A stretch of 64,000 bases of DNA from Butyricicoccus_A sp963620595 (GCA_963620595.1 CAVFAY010000002.1:100866-164865); one strand, 5' to 3'. Positions 35,543 through 43,911 are shown, numbered from the stretch's first letter. The notes: generated by a model not told the origin, from the letters alone. Made by a program: numbers and translations.

Positions 35543-35571
35543 ATTATACACCGAAATGTTACAAATGTAAA
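35543..35571 (-). promoter_or_regulatory. Promoter of the microprotein gene
   Basis: Reading leftward, TTTACA (35571-35566) and a perfect TATAAT (35548-35543) are exactly 17 bases apart. Confidence 0.8.
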
Positions 35572-35663
35572 GAGCGAAAATGATGAATTTTTTGTAAAAA
35601 AAGCGAGAAGAAACAAAAACGAACAAGAATGGATTGATGTTTTGCTTTGGAACAGAGAAGCGC

Positions 35664-35806
35664 AAAAGAAACCCCGCGCAACCGATGTCACCAGATTAGT
35701 AACCTGCACATCTCCTGCAGGTGGGTCTCCTGTCACATACATCTGTGCTTCCAACTTCCGCCGAGGCGGGAGGCCTGCTACTCCGTATGGGAACATCTGG
35801 AGTCCC
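35664..35806 (-). ncRNA. Structured non-coding RNA of about 140 nt (class undetermined)
   Basis: Reading leftward from about 35806 the sequence folds with several complementary segments: CCAGAT with ATCTGG as a closing stem, CATAC with GTATG, CCGCC with GGCGG as a hairpin, and ACCTGC with GCAGGT as a hairpin. It ends in GCGGGG then TTTCTTTT. It has its own strong promoter. Open frames on both strands here lack ribosome sites and are taken as spurious. Abundant Firmicute RNAs of this size include raiA-motif and 6S RNA; I cannot decide which, or whether it is another class. Confidence 0.6.
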
Positions 35807-35814
35807 GAAAACTA

Positions 35815-35843
35815 ATTGTGGGTTAAAAAAAGGTGACTGTCAA
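35815..35843 (-). promoter_or_regulatory. Promoter of the structured RNA
   Basis: Reading leftward, perfect TTGACA (35843-35838) and CACAAT (35820-35815) are 17 bases apart. Transcription would start near 35806, at GGGACTCC. It lies just after the stop of the DUF1292 gene. Confidence 0.7.
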
Positions 35844-35876
35844 ATCGCGCAGGGGTCTTAGCGATAATTCAGATGT

Positions 35877-36170
35877 TTATTCTTCTTCGTCCTCCGGCGC
35901 ATCGTACAGCGCTTCCAGACGGGACATAAACAGATTGTACAGACGGAGGCTTTCATCCTCGTCATCCACCGATGCGAGCAGTTCCTCGCCGTCCTCCTCA
36001 ACGATTTTCAGAATAACGACTTCTGCCTCTTCTTCCAGATTCAATTCAGCCGGAATGAAAGCCATATAGACGGTGCCGTTATCTTCAAGCGTGTCAATGT
36101 GCTCGAATTCCTTCTCGTTGCCTTCCTCGTCAGTCAGGATGACATAGTTGCTCTTGTTTTCTTCACTCAT
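35877..36170 (-). CDS. DUF1292 domain protein (YrzB-like)
   Basis: A 97-residue, strongly acidic cytosolic protein with the DUF1292 pattern: YVILTDEEGNEKEFEHID, VYMAFIPAEL, EEEAEVVILKIVEEDGEELL. The family is widespread in Firmicutes and has no established function. The start has an AGGAT-type ribosome site only (GGAGGATATGTACTATG), about eight bases upstream. Confidence 0.85.
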   Translation of the reverse strand: MSEENKSNYVILTDEEGNEKEFEHIDTLEDNGTVYMAFIPAELNLEEEAEVVILKIVEEDGEELLASVDDEDESLRLYNLFMSRLEALYDAPEDEEE

Positions 36171-36408
36171 AGTACATATCCTCCGGCTGCTGATCCAAGG
36201 TTGGTTGTTTACCTTGCACCATTATCATAGCCTATTCTCTCGGAAATTTCAACTGTTTTGCCTAAAAAAACGTTGGAAAAATTATCCGATACGGGAAGGC
36301 GTCCCTGTTTGCTCAGGGAAGAATAACACAAAACTGCGCTGATTGTCAAGTGAAAACTGTCGATTTTATGAAAAACAACCCAAGTTTCAAATTTACAGGG
36401 ATTATGCC

Positions 36409-36437
36409 TTGACAGCGCCGAGAGAGGGTGGTATACT
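36409..36437 (+). promoter_or_regulatory. Promoter of the infC-rpmI-rplT operon
   Basis: TTGACA (36409-36414) and TATACT (36432-36437) are 17 bases apart. Confidence 0.8.
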
Positions 36438-36444
36438 AATCGAG

Positions 36445-36556
36445 CAAAAGAAAGAAGGACACACCGTTCTCACCTTGCGCTGCGGCAGAGAGGTTTAGAT
36501 GTTCAGCTGTTTCGTGTAAATGGCTGTGTCGGACGGTGTCTTTCCGTCCGTTTTTT
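36445..36556 (+). promoter_or_regulatory. infC leader with terminator (L20-leader type attenuator)
   Basis: The leader ends in a strong terminator, CGGACGG / CCGTCCG (36530-36550) followed by TTTTTT. An upstream ACACCG (36461-36466) can pair with CGGTGT (36534-36539), disrupting the terminator. This matches the known arrangement in Firmicutes, where ribosomal protein L20 controls its own operon by premature termination. Confidence 0.75.
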
Positions 36557-36589
36557 ATTTTTCGTTTAACCGTTTGGAGGTGCTTAACA

Positions 36590-37192
36590 ATTAGCAGTAT
36601 GGAACACCAGATCAACGAAGAGATCCGCGACAAGGAAGTAAGACTGATCGACGCAGAGGGCAACCAGGCTGGTATCGTACCGATCGCAAAGGCGCTGGAG
36701 GCGGCTGCCGCAAAGAATCTTGACCTCGTAAAGATCGCGCCGAATGCTGTTCCGCCGGTATGCCGCGTCATGGACTACGGCAAGTTCCGTTTTGAGCAAG
36801 CAAAGCGCGAGAAGGAAGCAAGAAAGAATCAGCACGTCGTGGAGATTAAGGAGATTCGCCTTAGCCCAGGTATTGATGTCAATGACCTCAATGTAAAGGT
36901 CAATCATGCGAAGCGTTTCCTCAAGGCTGGAAACAAGGTTAAGGTATCGGTTCGTTTCCGTGGCCGTGAAGTAACTCACTCTTCGATCGGTCTCGATCTG
37001 CTGCGCCGATTTGCAGATGAATGCGCTGAAATCGGCAGTATGGATAAAGCCCCTAAACTGGAAGGCCGTCAGATGATTATGTTTCTCGGCCCGAAGAAGG
37101 ATGGTCCGAAAAAGGATGCCGGCAAGAAGAGCCGCAAGGGTAAGTCCGGCAAGCCGCAGCAGGCTCCGAAAGCGGATTCGTCTGAATCATAA
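36590..37192 (+). CDS. infC: Translation initiation factor IF-3 (AUU start)
   Basis: A 200-residue protein. The N-domain shows EHQINEEIRDKEVRLIDAEG and the linker DYGKFRFEQAKREKEARKNQ. The C-domain shows VVEIKEIRLSPGIDVNDLNV and ends in a Lys-rich tail. IF-3 proofreads initiator tRNA and start-codon choice. The start is assigned to ATT 36590 because GGAGGTG ends seven bases before it; the first in-frame ATG (36599) is 16 bases away. AUU starts are known for infC and underlie its autoregulation. Confidence 0.93.
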   Translation: MSSMEHQINEEIRDKEVRLIDAEGNQAGIVPIAKALEAAAAKNLDLVKIAPNAVPPVCRVMDYGKFRFEQAKREKEARKNQHVVEIKEIRLSPGIDVNDLNVKVNHAKRFLKAGNKVKVSVRFRGREVTHSSIGLDLLRRFADECAEIGSMDKAPKLEGRQMIMFLGPKKDGPKKDAGKKSRKGKSGKPQQAPKADSSES

Positions 37193-37245
37193 ATGTATTA
37201 CACTGTGCCGACTCGGCGCAGACCCACCAGAGAGGAGAACACACT

Positions 37246-37443
37246 ATGCCTAAGATTAAGACTCACAGCGGCGCATCTAAGCGCTTTAAGGTAACGAAGA
37301 CCGGCAAGATTAAGCGCGCTCACGTTGGTCGCCGCCACATCCTGAACAAGAAGTCCACCAAGCGTCTGAGACATCTGCGTAAGGAAGGCTTTGCTGATTC
37401 CACTAACGTAGCACAGGTAAAGCGCCTGCTGCCGTACAAGTAA
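37246..37443 (+). CDS. rpmI: 50S ribosomal protein L35
   Basis: A 65-residue basic protein with the L35 signature KIKTHSGASKRFKVTKTGKI and RAHVGRRHILNKKSTKRLR. GAGGAG precedes the ATG. Second gene of infC-rpmI-rplT. Confidence 0.97.
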   Translation: MPKIKTHSGASKRFKVTKTGKIKRAHVGRRHILNKKSTKRLRHLRKEGFADSTNVAQVKRLLPYK

Positions 37444-37499
37444 TCTCAGGATTATTAAGAACAACACTTACGATTTGAATTTGGAGGCAATGTTTAAAT

Positions 37500-37853
37500 A
37501 TGGCAAGAGTTAAGGGCGCAATGATGACGCGCAAGAGAAGAAAGAAGATTCTGAAGCTTTCTAAGGGTTACTTTGGTGCAAAGTCCAAGCTGTTCCGCAC
37601 TGCAAACGAAGCAGTTATGAAGTCCCTGCGTTATGCATACATCGGCCGTAAGCAGAAGAAGAGAGATTTCCGCAGACTGTGGATCACCCGTATTTCCGCT
37701 GCTACCCAGGCTAACGGCATGAACTACAGCACCTTTATGAATGGTCTGAAGAAGGCTGGCGTTGACATCAACCGTAAGATGCTGGCAGATCTGGCTGTAA
37801 ATGACAAGCCGGCTTTTGAGGCTCTGGTTGCTACCGCTAAGGCTGCTCTGTAA
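37500..37853 (+). CDS. rplT: 50S ribosomal protein L20
   Basis: A 117-residue rRNA-binding protein with ARVKGAMMTRKRRKKILKLS, KGYFGAKSKLFRTANEAVM and the usual YIGRKQKKRDFRRLWI. It is needed early in 50S assembly and, in Firmicutes, represses its own operon through the leader upstream of infC. The ribosome site GGAGG lies 12 bases before the ATG, longer than usual. Confidence 0.97.
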   Translation: MARVKGAMMTRKRRKKILKLSKGYFGAKSKLFRTANEAVMKSLRYAYIGRKQKKRDFRRLWITRISAATQANGMNYSTFMNGLKKAGVDINRKMLADLAVNDKPAFEALVATAKAAL

Positions 37854-37870
37854 TTTTCAGAATAAGTTTT

Positions 37871-37905
37871 ATCCTCTGTTTCCGTTGGAGACAGAGGATT
37901 TTTTT
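37871..37905 (+). terminator. Terminator after rplT
   Basis: ATCCTCTGT pairs with ACAGAGGAT, followed by TTTTTTT. Confidence 0.85.
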
Positions 37906-37971
37906 ATGCAATTTCTGTGAGAATTTGATAAAAATAAGTTAGCTTTTGCTCAAAAACTAGAACAGCTCCCA

Positions 37972-38000
37972 TTGACATTTATTTTGGCGTATGATATTCT
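37972..38000 (+). promoter_or_regulatory. Promoter of the dtxR-type gene
   Basis: TTGACA (37972-37977) and TATTCT (37995-38000) with a 17-base spacer. Expected start near 38007, directly against the operator at 38010. Confidence 0.7.
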
Positions 38001-38009
38001 TTTTTTTGA

Positions 38010-38025
38010 ATTAGTTCGAACTAAT
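38010..38025. promoter_or_regulatory. DtxR/IdeR-type operator, site 1 (autoregulation)
   Basis: ATTAG-TTCGAA-CTAAT, inside an 18-base perfect palindrome (38009-38026), begins nine bases after the -10 box. It fits TTAG-N6-CTAA, the core of the known DtxR box. The same pattern recurs at 43914, 44103 and 51893. Confidence 0.7.
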
Positions 38026-38064
38026 TGTTCGGCGGATTTGGACAGCAGAAGGAGGAACAGAAAC

Positions 38065-38442
38065 ATGGAGCTGACTGGTACACATCTGCGATATCTGCTG
38101 CACATGTACGAGATGTCTAAACGAGAGAATGAAATGCGGCTGACGGAGATTGCAAATGCGCTGCATGTAAAAAAAGCATCGGTTGCGCGGATTGTCAACG
38201 TCTTTCGGGAAAAAGAACTCGTAGATCAGGAGCACTATGGAAAGGTTCATATGACGGCACACGGAAAACAGGTGGCAGCGATGTATTACAGTCGCGTTTC
38301 CGGTGTAGCGGAATGTCTGATGCAGGCCGGCCTTTTACTAACACGTCAGCAGGCATTGGATGCTGCATGCATTCTCTTGCCGGAACTGCCGGAGACTTGT
38401 GTTGACGAAAAAATGGCGCAGAAAACAGTTGCGGCAGGCTAA
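38065..38442 (+). CDS. DtxR family metal-dependent transcriptional repressor
   Basis: A 125-residue regulator. Residues 1-65 form the winged helix (LLHMYEMSKRENEMRLTEIA, HVKKASVARIVNVFREKELV, HYGKVHMTAHGKQVA), and the remainder fits the metal-binding dimerisation helices. There is no C-terminal SH3/FeoA-like domain, so it is a short form like MntR. It probably senses Fe(II) or Mn(II). Iron is favoured because a matching operator lies at the feo promoter. AAGGAGG lies nine bases before ATG 38065. Confidence 0.85.
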   Translation: MELTGTHLRYLLHMYEMSKRENEMRLTEIANALHVKKASVARIVNVFREKELVDQEHYGKVHMTAHGKQVAAMYYSRVSGVAECLMQAGLLLTRQQALDAACILLPELPETCVDEKMAQKTVAAG

Positions 38443-38462
38443 TGAAAATCGAAAAATCAGAT

Positions 38463-38500
38463 GAGCCGTATTGGGGGATTTTCCTTTGATACGGCTTATT
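38463..38500 (+). terminator. Terminator after the dtxR-type gene
   Basis: GAGCCGTAT pairs with ATACGGCTT, followed by ATTTCTTG. The rest of the AT-rich gap 38443-39006 contains only the promoter and leader of the next gene. Confidence 0.6.
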
Positions 38501-38860
38501 TCTTGTTTTTCGTTGCAGAATGCTAATGTATATGTACACTGTTCGGCGAGGAAGTACGCAGAAGTTAGAAATTTTTTTTCGGATGCGGGAAGTTTTGTGT
38601 TTAGAAATAAAGTTACCCAATGCATCTTCTTGTGATAAAGAGAAAGACAGCGGAAATATTATAAAATAGATCAAACAAAGTACATAAAAAATTCACGAAA
38701 AAAATTCAAAGTGTGCAGAAAAAAGTCACAAAAAGTTAACGGAACAAAATGTACTGTCTATTGAGAATAAAGAGAAAAAAACAACGACATAAAGTTTGTA
38801 AAAATGCATATATATCCAGAATAATAAAAGGTATTGTTTAATATTTTCTTATGTGTGTTG

Positions 38861-38889
38861 TTGACAACTAACCAAAAATTCTCTATAAT
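38861..38889 (+). promoter_or_regulatory. Consensus promoter of the SLH flavoprotein gene
   Basis: TTGACA (38861-38866) and TATAAT (38884-38889) are both perfect with a 17-base spacer, predicting very strong expression, as for S-layer genes. A CTAAC half-site (38868-38872) just after the -35 box resembles one half of the DtxR-type operator. Confidence 0.85.
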
Positions 38890-38919
38890 CGTACTATCAA
38901 TTTTGGAAATAGAAGCCAT

Positions 38920-38944
38920 ACCTCACATAACACGGTATGGTTTC
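38920..38944 (+). promoter_or_regulatory. Leader stem-loop of the SLH flavoprotein mRNA
   Basis: CCATACC pairs with GGTATGG near the mid part of a leader of about 110 bases. Long leaders with 5' hairpins are known to stabilise S-layer mRNAs; that role here is inference. Confidence 0.5.
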
Positions 38945-39006
38945 TGAATCTGGAAAAAAGTTAGTATGTACTGACAAAAATCTGATTTATTTAGGAAGGG
39001 CGTAAC

Positions 39007-42000
39007 ATGAACAAGAACGCAAAAAAGACGCTGCGTGTTCTGAGCGTAGCTACCGCAGCAACTGTCATGGTAGGCGGTGCTGCACTGGCAGTAAATGCTG
39101 ATGACATTCGCGGTCATTGGGCTGAAAAGACCCTGCAGGAATTCATTGACAAGGGATGGATTCAGGGTGATGAGGGCGGTATCCGTCCGGACAGCACAAT
39201 TACCCGTGCAGAGATGGCAACCGTTGTTGATTCCGTCAAGGAGTATACGGATGAGGCGGATGTTTCCGGCTATAAGGACGTTGCGAAGACAGATTGGTTC
39301 TACAAGCAGGTAGCAAAGATCGTCAAGGCTGATGTTATGGTCGGCGTTGGCGACAACAAGTGGGAACCGCAGGGCAATGTTACCCGTGAGCAGGCAGCAG
39401 TTATTATCTGCAAGATCAACAAGGCGGAAGTGGATACCAAGTCCAAGCCGGCTGAGATTCGTGCACAGCTGACCAAGCTGGGTTATACCGATGCAGCCAA
39501 GGTTTCTGATTGGGCCGCACCGTATATTCTGGCAGCAGTTCAGAACGGTTATATGGCTGGTTATCCGGATCATACCCTGCGCTCCGGCAACGACATCACC
39601 CGTGCAGAAGCAGTTGTTATGCTGAACAATGCAGGCGTTGCAGAAGAGTATGTTTACGTTACCATGAACGTGCCGTACGACGATTTCTACAAGGCTGAGG
39701 GCGTAACCGCTGTTGACGGCGTTGATGCAGTTACCTCCGCAACCATGAGAAAGTCCCGTATGAACGGCGAAACAGGTCTGACTGCTGGTACCTACTATAA
39801 GACCGCAGACGATGAGAAGTCTGATGCGATTCGCGGCGTTGTTTGCACGGTTCGCGTAGCAAAGAGCGATCTGGCAAAGCTGGATACTTCTCTGACTGAG
39901 CATGATGATTACTACTACACCACGCTGGATTCCGTTCCGGAAAACTACAAGGAACTGACGGTCAATAAGGATGGTTCCTACAGCTTTGGCAAGACCACTG
40001 CTGCTGTAGATAAGGAGACCCTGAAGGATACTACCTTTACGTTTAAGACTTCTTCTAAATATGGCGACTATGAGATGGACTTTACGCCGGATGTTGTTGA
40101 AAAGATCGGCCGCGCATATGGTGCTACCGTAACGACTTCCGACGGTACTTCCTATGCAATGCGTTCTCTGGAAAACGTTTGGAATGCCAAGGGCATGCAG
40201 CTGGCATGGTCTACCGGCTTTACAACTACCGCACACGGCAACCCGCTGGTATATGATGACTATGTTTCTATGATGGGCAAGACCATTACCAATGTAGCGT
40301 TCTATACTGTAGACGGCAAGATTTACAGCCTGGATTGCGAGCAGTACGTTCCGGTTAAGTTTGATACAAAGAACTTTGCAGTAGAAGATGCACAGGTTGA
40401 CAGCGGTTCTACTGCTGTTGAACTGAAGGACTTCCCGAAGGATTATCAGGCTGAGTACAAGGTAACTGATGCAAAGGGCAATGAGCTGGAAGGTGCTTCT
40501 GTCAAGAATGGCAAGATTTCTTGGAATGGTACTGCAGCAGCTGGCAAGTACACACTGACGGTTTCTGATAAGTCCGGCAAATATGCAAGCTTCTCTACTA
40601 CCTTTGAACTCCAGACCAATGCTGTTGTTGCAACATATGATGCAGAGAACGGCAAGCTGGTAAAGACAAAGGATGCAACGGACGAGCAGTTTGCAAACTA
40701 TCTGTCTAACATCACGAGCGTAACTGTTGGCGATACCACATATAACGCATCCGGCCGCGGTGCTGTGAAGATCATCAAGGAAGACGGTTCCATTGACTTC
40801 TCTGCAACTACCGGCACGGAAAAGACTCCGATCTTTGAAACTGGCAAGGAATACAATCTGGAAGTAGCTGCTACTGGTTACAAGAAGAACGTTACCTTCA
40901 AGGCAACTGCTCCGGAAGCAAAGATTTACGTGCAGATGAACATCCCGTATGCAGATTTCTACGCTGCTGAAATCAACAACGAGGATGCTGTAGACGCTGT
41001 AACCTCCGCGACTAACCGCAAGTCTACTATGAATGGCGATGGCGAGCTGGTTGGCGGCACGTACAACGACTACAATGAAGAAGCTTGGACAGCAGGCACC
41101 CAGAAGGAAGTACACATCAAGGGCGTTAGCTATCCGGTAGCAATCACTCCGTCCGATCTGGCGAAGCTGACCAAAACCGATGACAAGCAGGCTGATTACT
41201 ACTACACCGAGTTAGAGTCTGCACCGGCTACATATAAGACGGCAACTGTCAAGGACGGCAAGATTTCCTTTGGCGAGGCACAGGGCAAGACATCAAAGCT
41301 GGAGGTAACACCGGAGCTGTATACTTCCACTGCTTGGGGCGACTATCTGCTCTATATTGATACCGATGTATTCGACACCGGTAATGTATATGGCGTTGTT
41401 GTTACCGCTGAAAAGGACGGCAAGACTACCGATTACGGTATGCGTCAAGAGGAAAATATTTGGGGCGGAACTGAAATTGCTTGGTCTTCCGGTATCAAGA
41501 AGACTGAGCCGCACGGCAACGTTCTCAATTATGAGCACTATGTTGACCTGATGGGCAGCACCATCAAGAGCATAACCTACTACACCGGAGATGGTGAATA
41601 CACCATTGATGCGGATCTGTACGTACCATATAAATTCACAACCGATAATTTTGCGGTAGAAAATGCACTGGTTAACAGCGGTTCTACTGCTGTTGAAATG
41701 AAGGATTTCCCGTCCGATTATCAGACTGAGTACACGGTGACTGATTCTGATGAAAAGGAAGTAGAGGGCTTTTCCTTCAAGGATGGCAAGCTGACTTGGA
41801 CTGGTACACCGGCTACCGGCGAATACACACTGACTGTTTCGGATAAGAGCGGCAAGTACGCAAGCTACTCCACGACCTTTGAACTGCAGACCGAAGCAAT
41901 GCCGGCTGATTATCAGGCAGACGATCTGCGTCTGGTAAATGCTGACGGCGTGAGCGATGAGGATTTGAGCAACTTCCTGTCCAATGTTTCTTCTGTTACC

Positions 42001-43719
42001 GTTAATGATAAGAGCTACAATGCATCCGGTCGTCGTTCTGTGAAGGTGGTTGGCAGCAATGGCTTTATTGACCTGAGCACTTCTCCGTTTACCGGCATGA
42101 AGGCAGGCGATACCTATAAAATTTCTGTCAAGGCTACCGGTTACGCAAATACTCTCGACTTTGAGCTGAAGGTTCCGGAAAAGATTTACGCTTACGCATC
42201 CCTGTCCTACAATGAATACTGGGCAAATGAAGGCGTATATGCAGCAGGCAATGCATCCAGCAGTGATGAAGCAGATTCTCGCGGTGAACTGGATAAGGGC
42301 GGCTATGATGCAGTATCCCGCGCAACCACCAACCACGGTCTGCATCGCGGCAGCTTCCAGCAGGCAGCAGTGATTACTGCAACAGTTACGGCTGGCGAAA
42401 CTGTTGGCGAGACTGTGACATATAACGTTGACCATTGGTCTGAAGATGGTACCAAGTTCTATGAAGCGGATGGAACTGAGCATGACTACAGCAAGGGCAC
42501 GATCACCACGACAAACTGGTGGGGAGAGACAGAAACTGCAACACTCAAGAACTACGAAATTACTGGCATCAAGTATGTTCCGGTTGTTGTTGACGCAGCA
42601 GATTATCAGGACTTCTGCAAGAACTATACGGTAACCAAGAACGGTGAGTCTGTACAGGGCGGTTATAGCGAAGGCAAACTGTCTTCTTACACCGGCGTTG
42701 CTTATGTAAACGCAGCAACCAATGGCCTGAAGACTGCGACTAAGACCGATGCTGGTTATACCTTCAGCGCACGCAAGACGGGCACTGGCTCCGGTCTGCT
42801 GAATCAGAAACAGGCAAACGATGGCACTGGTGTTACCACGGAGGTAAAGACCTACAGCGGCAACTATGGCGAGTTCCTGCGTGTTGATCTGAACGGCGAT
42901 TATGGTGCACTGGGCTCTGCTATGCAGACAGTTCAGTGGACATATTACGGCAATGACAGCGAGTACAAAACGCCGGTTGCGACCTATGGCACGAAATTCG
43001 CAGCAGATAACTGGATGCACAAGTCCATGGGCATTCAGCTGGGTCTGACCGATTCTATTCGTTGCCAGCTGCCGGAAGGCACCGATGGTACCGGTTACTG
43101 GTCTCTGACTGTTTACGGTCTGGGCACCTCGGACTACACCACCCAGTTCCAGGTAACTGCGGAAAACCTGCCGTCTACCGTGGCTGGTATCACGGACGAG
43201 CAGAAGACTGAGCTGACCAACCTGATTGCTACAGCACAGGAGCTGTCCGCAAAGAATCCGTCCAACAAGGCTGCTCTGGATGAGCACATTGCAGAAGCAC
43301 AGGCTATGCTGAACAATGCCGATGCGACAGAGCCGGAAGCTGCTGAGCTGATTGCAGACCTCCAGGGTCTCATCAAGGCAGCACAGGATGAGCTGGATAA
43401 GCAGTCGGAGTCCAAGACTGTGACCAAGACTGTTGCCGTTACGCCTGTTGCAGATGAAGATGGCGAGTTCGCGTTTAAAGAATATGATTTGATTGTTGAT
43501 GTTGTTGTCAAGGATGGAAAGGTTCAGTCTGTTGCACTGAACAAGGATTGTACGATTAAGAAGAGCAATAAGTCGTATTCTGACGATGCGTTTAACGGCA
43601 TGAATACCAAGCTGGCAGGCAAGACTGCTGCTGAGGTTGACGGCGTAGACACCGTTTCCGGTGCAACCTGCTCTTCCAAGGCAATTAAGGAAGCTGCAAA
43701 GGCTGCTCTGAGCGAGTAA
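39007..43719 (+). CDS. S-layer homology surface protein with Tp47-like repeats and C-terminal FMN_bind domain
   Basis: A 1570-residue exported protein. A signal peptide (residues 1-31, cut after VNA) is followed by three SLH domains (about 32-210; DDIRGHWAEKTLQEFID, GVGDNKWEPQGNVTREQAA, GYPDHTLRSGNDITRAEA) that bind secondary cell-wall polymer. Two long homologous modules start at about 215 and 639 (YVTMNVPYDDFY; YVQMNIPYADFY), each with DAVTSAT and an Ig-like part ending KYASFSTTFELQT. A third variant starts near 1059 and resembles the same Tp47-like fold. A helical linker precedes an FMN_bind domain (1470-1570) with the flavinylation motif DTVSGATCSS. It is likely a surface electron-transfer flavoprotein. 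Confidence 0.8.
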   Translation: MNKNAKKTLRVLSVATAATVMVGGAALAVNADDIRGHWAEKTLQEFIDKGWIQGDEGGIRPDSTITRAEMATVVDSVKEYTDEADVSGYKDVAKTDWFYKQVAKIVKADVMVGVGDNKWEPQGNVTREQAAVIICKINKAEVDTKSKPAEIRAQLTKLGYTDAAKVSDWAAPYILAAVQNGYMAGYPDHTLRSGNDITRAEAVVMLNNAGVAEEYVYVTMNVPYDDFYKAEGVTAVDGVDAVTSATMRKSRMNGETGLTAGTYYKTADDEKSDAIRGVVCTVRVAKSDLAKLDTSLTEHDDYYYTTLDSVPENYKELTVNKDGSYSFGKTTAAVDKETLKDTTFTFKTSSKYGDYEMDFTPDVVEKIGRAYGATVTTSDGTSYAMRSLENVWNAKGMQLAWSTGFTTTAHGNPLVYDDYVSMMGKTITNVAFYTVDGKIYSLDCEQYVPVKFDTKNFAVEDAQVDSGSTAVELKDFPKDYQAEYKVTDAKGNELEGASVKNGKISWNGTAAAGKYTLTVSDKSGKYASFSTTFELQTNAVVATYDAENGKLVKTKDATDEQFANYLSNITSVTVGDTTYNASGRGAVKIIKEDGSIDFSATTGTEKTPIFETGKEYNLEVAATGYKKNVTFKATAPEAKIYVQMNIPYADFYAAEINNEDAVDAVTSATNRKSTMNGDGELVGGTYNDYNEEAWTAGTQKEVHIKGVSYPVAITPSDLAKLTKTDDKQADYYYTELESAPATYKTATVKDGKISFGEAQGKTSKLEVTPELYTSTAWGDYLLYIDTDVFDTGNVYGVVVTAEKDGKTTDYGMRQEENIWGGTEIAWSSGIKKTEPHGNVLNYEHYVDLMGSTIKSITYYTGDGEYTIDADLYVPYKFTTDNFAVENALVNSGSTAVEMKDFPSDYQTEYTVTDSDEKEVEGFSFKDGKLTWTGTPATGEYTLTVSDKSGKYASYSTTFELQTEAMPADYQADDLRLVNADGVSDEDLSNFLSNVSSVTVNDKSYNASGRRSVKVVGSNGFIDLSTSPFTGMKAGDTYKISVKATGYANTLDFELKVPEKIYAYASLSYNEYWANEGVYAAGNASSSDEADSRGELDKGGYDAVSRATTNHGLHRGSFQQAAVITATVTAGETVGETVTYNVDHWSEDGTKFYEADGTEHDYSKGTITTTNWWGETETATLKNYEITGIKYVPVVVDAADYQDFCKNYTVTKNGESVQGGYSEGKLSSYTGVAYVNAATNGLKTATKTDAGYTFSARKTGTGSGLLNQKQANDGTGVTTEVKTYSGNYGEFLRVDLNGDYGALGSAMQTVQWTYYGNDSEYKTPVATYGTKFAADNWMHKSMGIQLGLTDSIRCQLPEGTDGTGYWSLTVYGLGTSDYTTQFQVTAENLPSTVAGITDEQKTELTNLIATAQELSAKNPSNKAALDEHIAEAQAMLNNADATEPEAAELIADLQGLIKAAQDELDKQSESKTVTKTVAVTPVADEDGEFAFKEYDLIVDVVVKDGKVQSVALNKDCTIKKSNKSYSDDAFNGMNTKLAGKTAAEVDGVDTVSGATCSSKAIKEAAKAALSE

Positions 43720-43728
43720 AAGAATAAA

Positions 43729-43808
43729 AAAGGTGAATATGATCTTCACTTTTTCATAAGTTCCTTTCAAAGACCCTCTGGATGGATGTTCCATTCAGAG
43801 GGTCTTCT
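43729..43808 (+). terminator. Tandem terminators after the SLH flavoprotein gene
   Basis: First hairpin AAAAAGGTGAA / TTCACTTTTT (43729-43755), second AGACCCTCTG / CAGAGGGTCT (43772-43803) followed by TCTTTT. Confidence 0.8.
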
Positions 43809-43876
43809 TTTCCGGTCACTGGGCAAATATGCCGAAAAACGGTGAAAGCAGATGCTAATTTTTTACACAGGAAGAA

Positions 43877-43905
43877 TTGACGGAGTATGCGGGATATGGT
43901 ATCCT
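43877..43905 (+). promoter_or_regulatory. Promoter P1 upstream of the flavin operon
   Basis: TTGACG (43877-43882) and TATCCT (43900-43905), 17-base spacer. The operator at 43914 covers its start site. Confidence 0.6.
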
Positions 43906-43911
43906 AAATAC

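Noticed and set aside
35491..35815. Short coding frames on both strands over the structured RNA
   Set aside because: No ribosome sites; the translations are explained by the paired RNA segments and the RNA has its own promoter.
38923..43794. Two long leftward frames (730 and 833 codons) opposite the SLH flavoprotein
   Set aside because: Antisense shadows of a highly biased gene: Cys/Leu-rich low-quality translations without domains or start signals.
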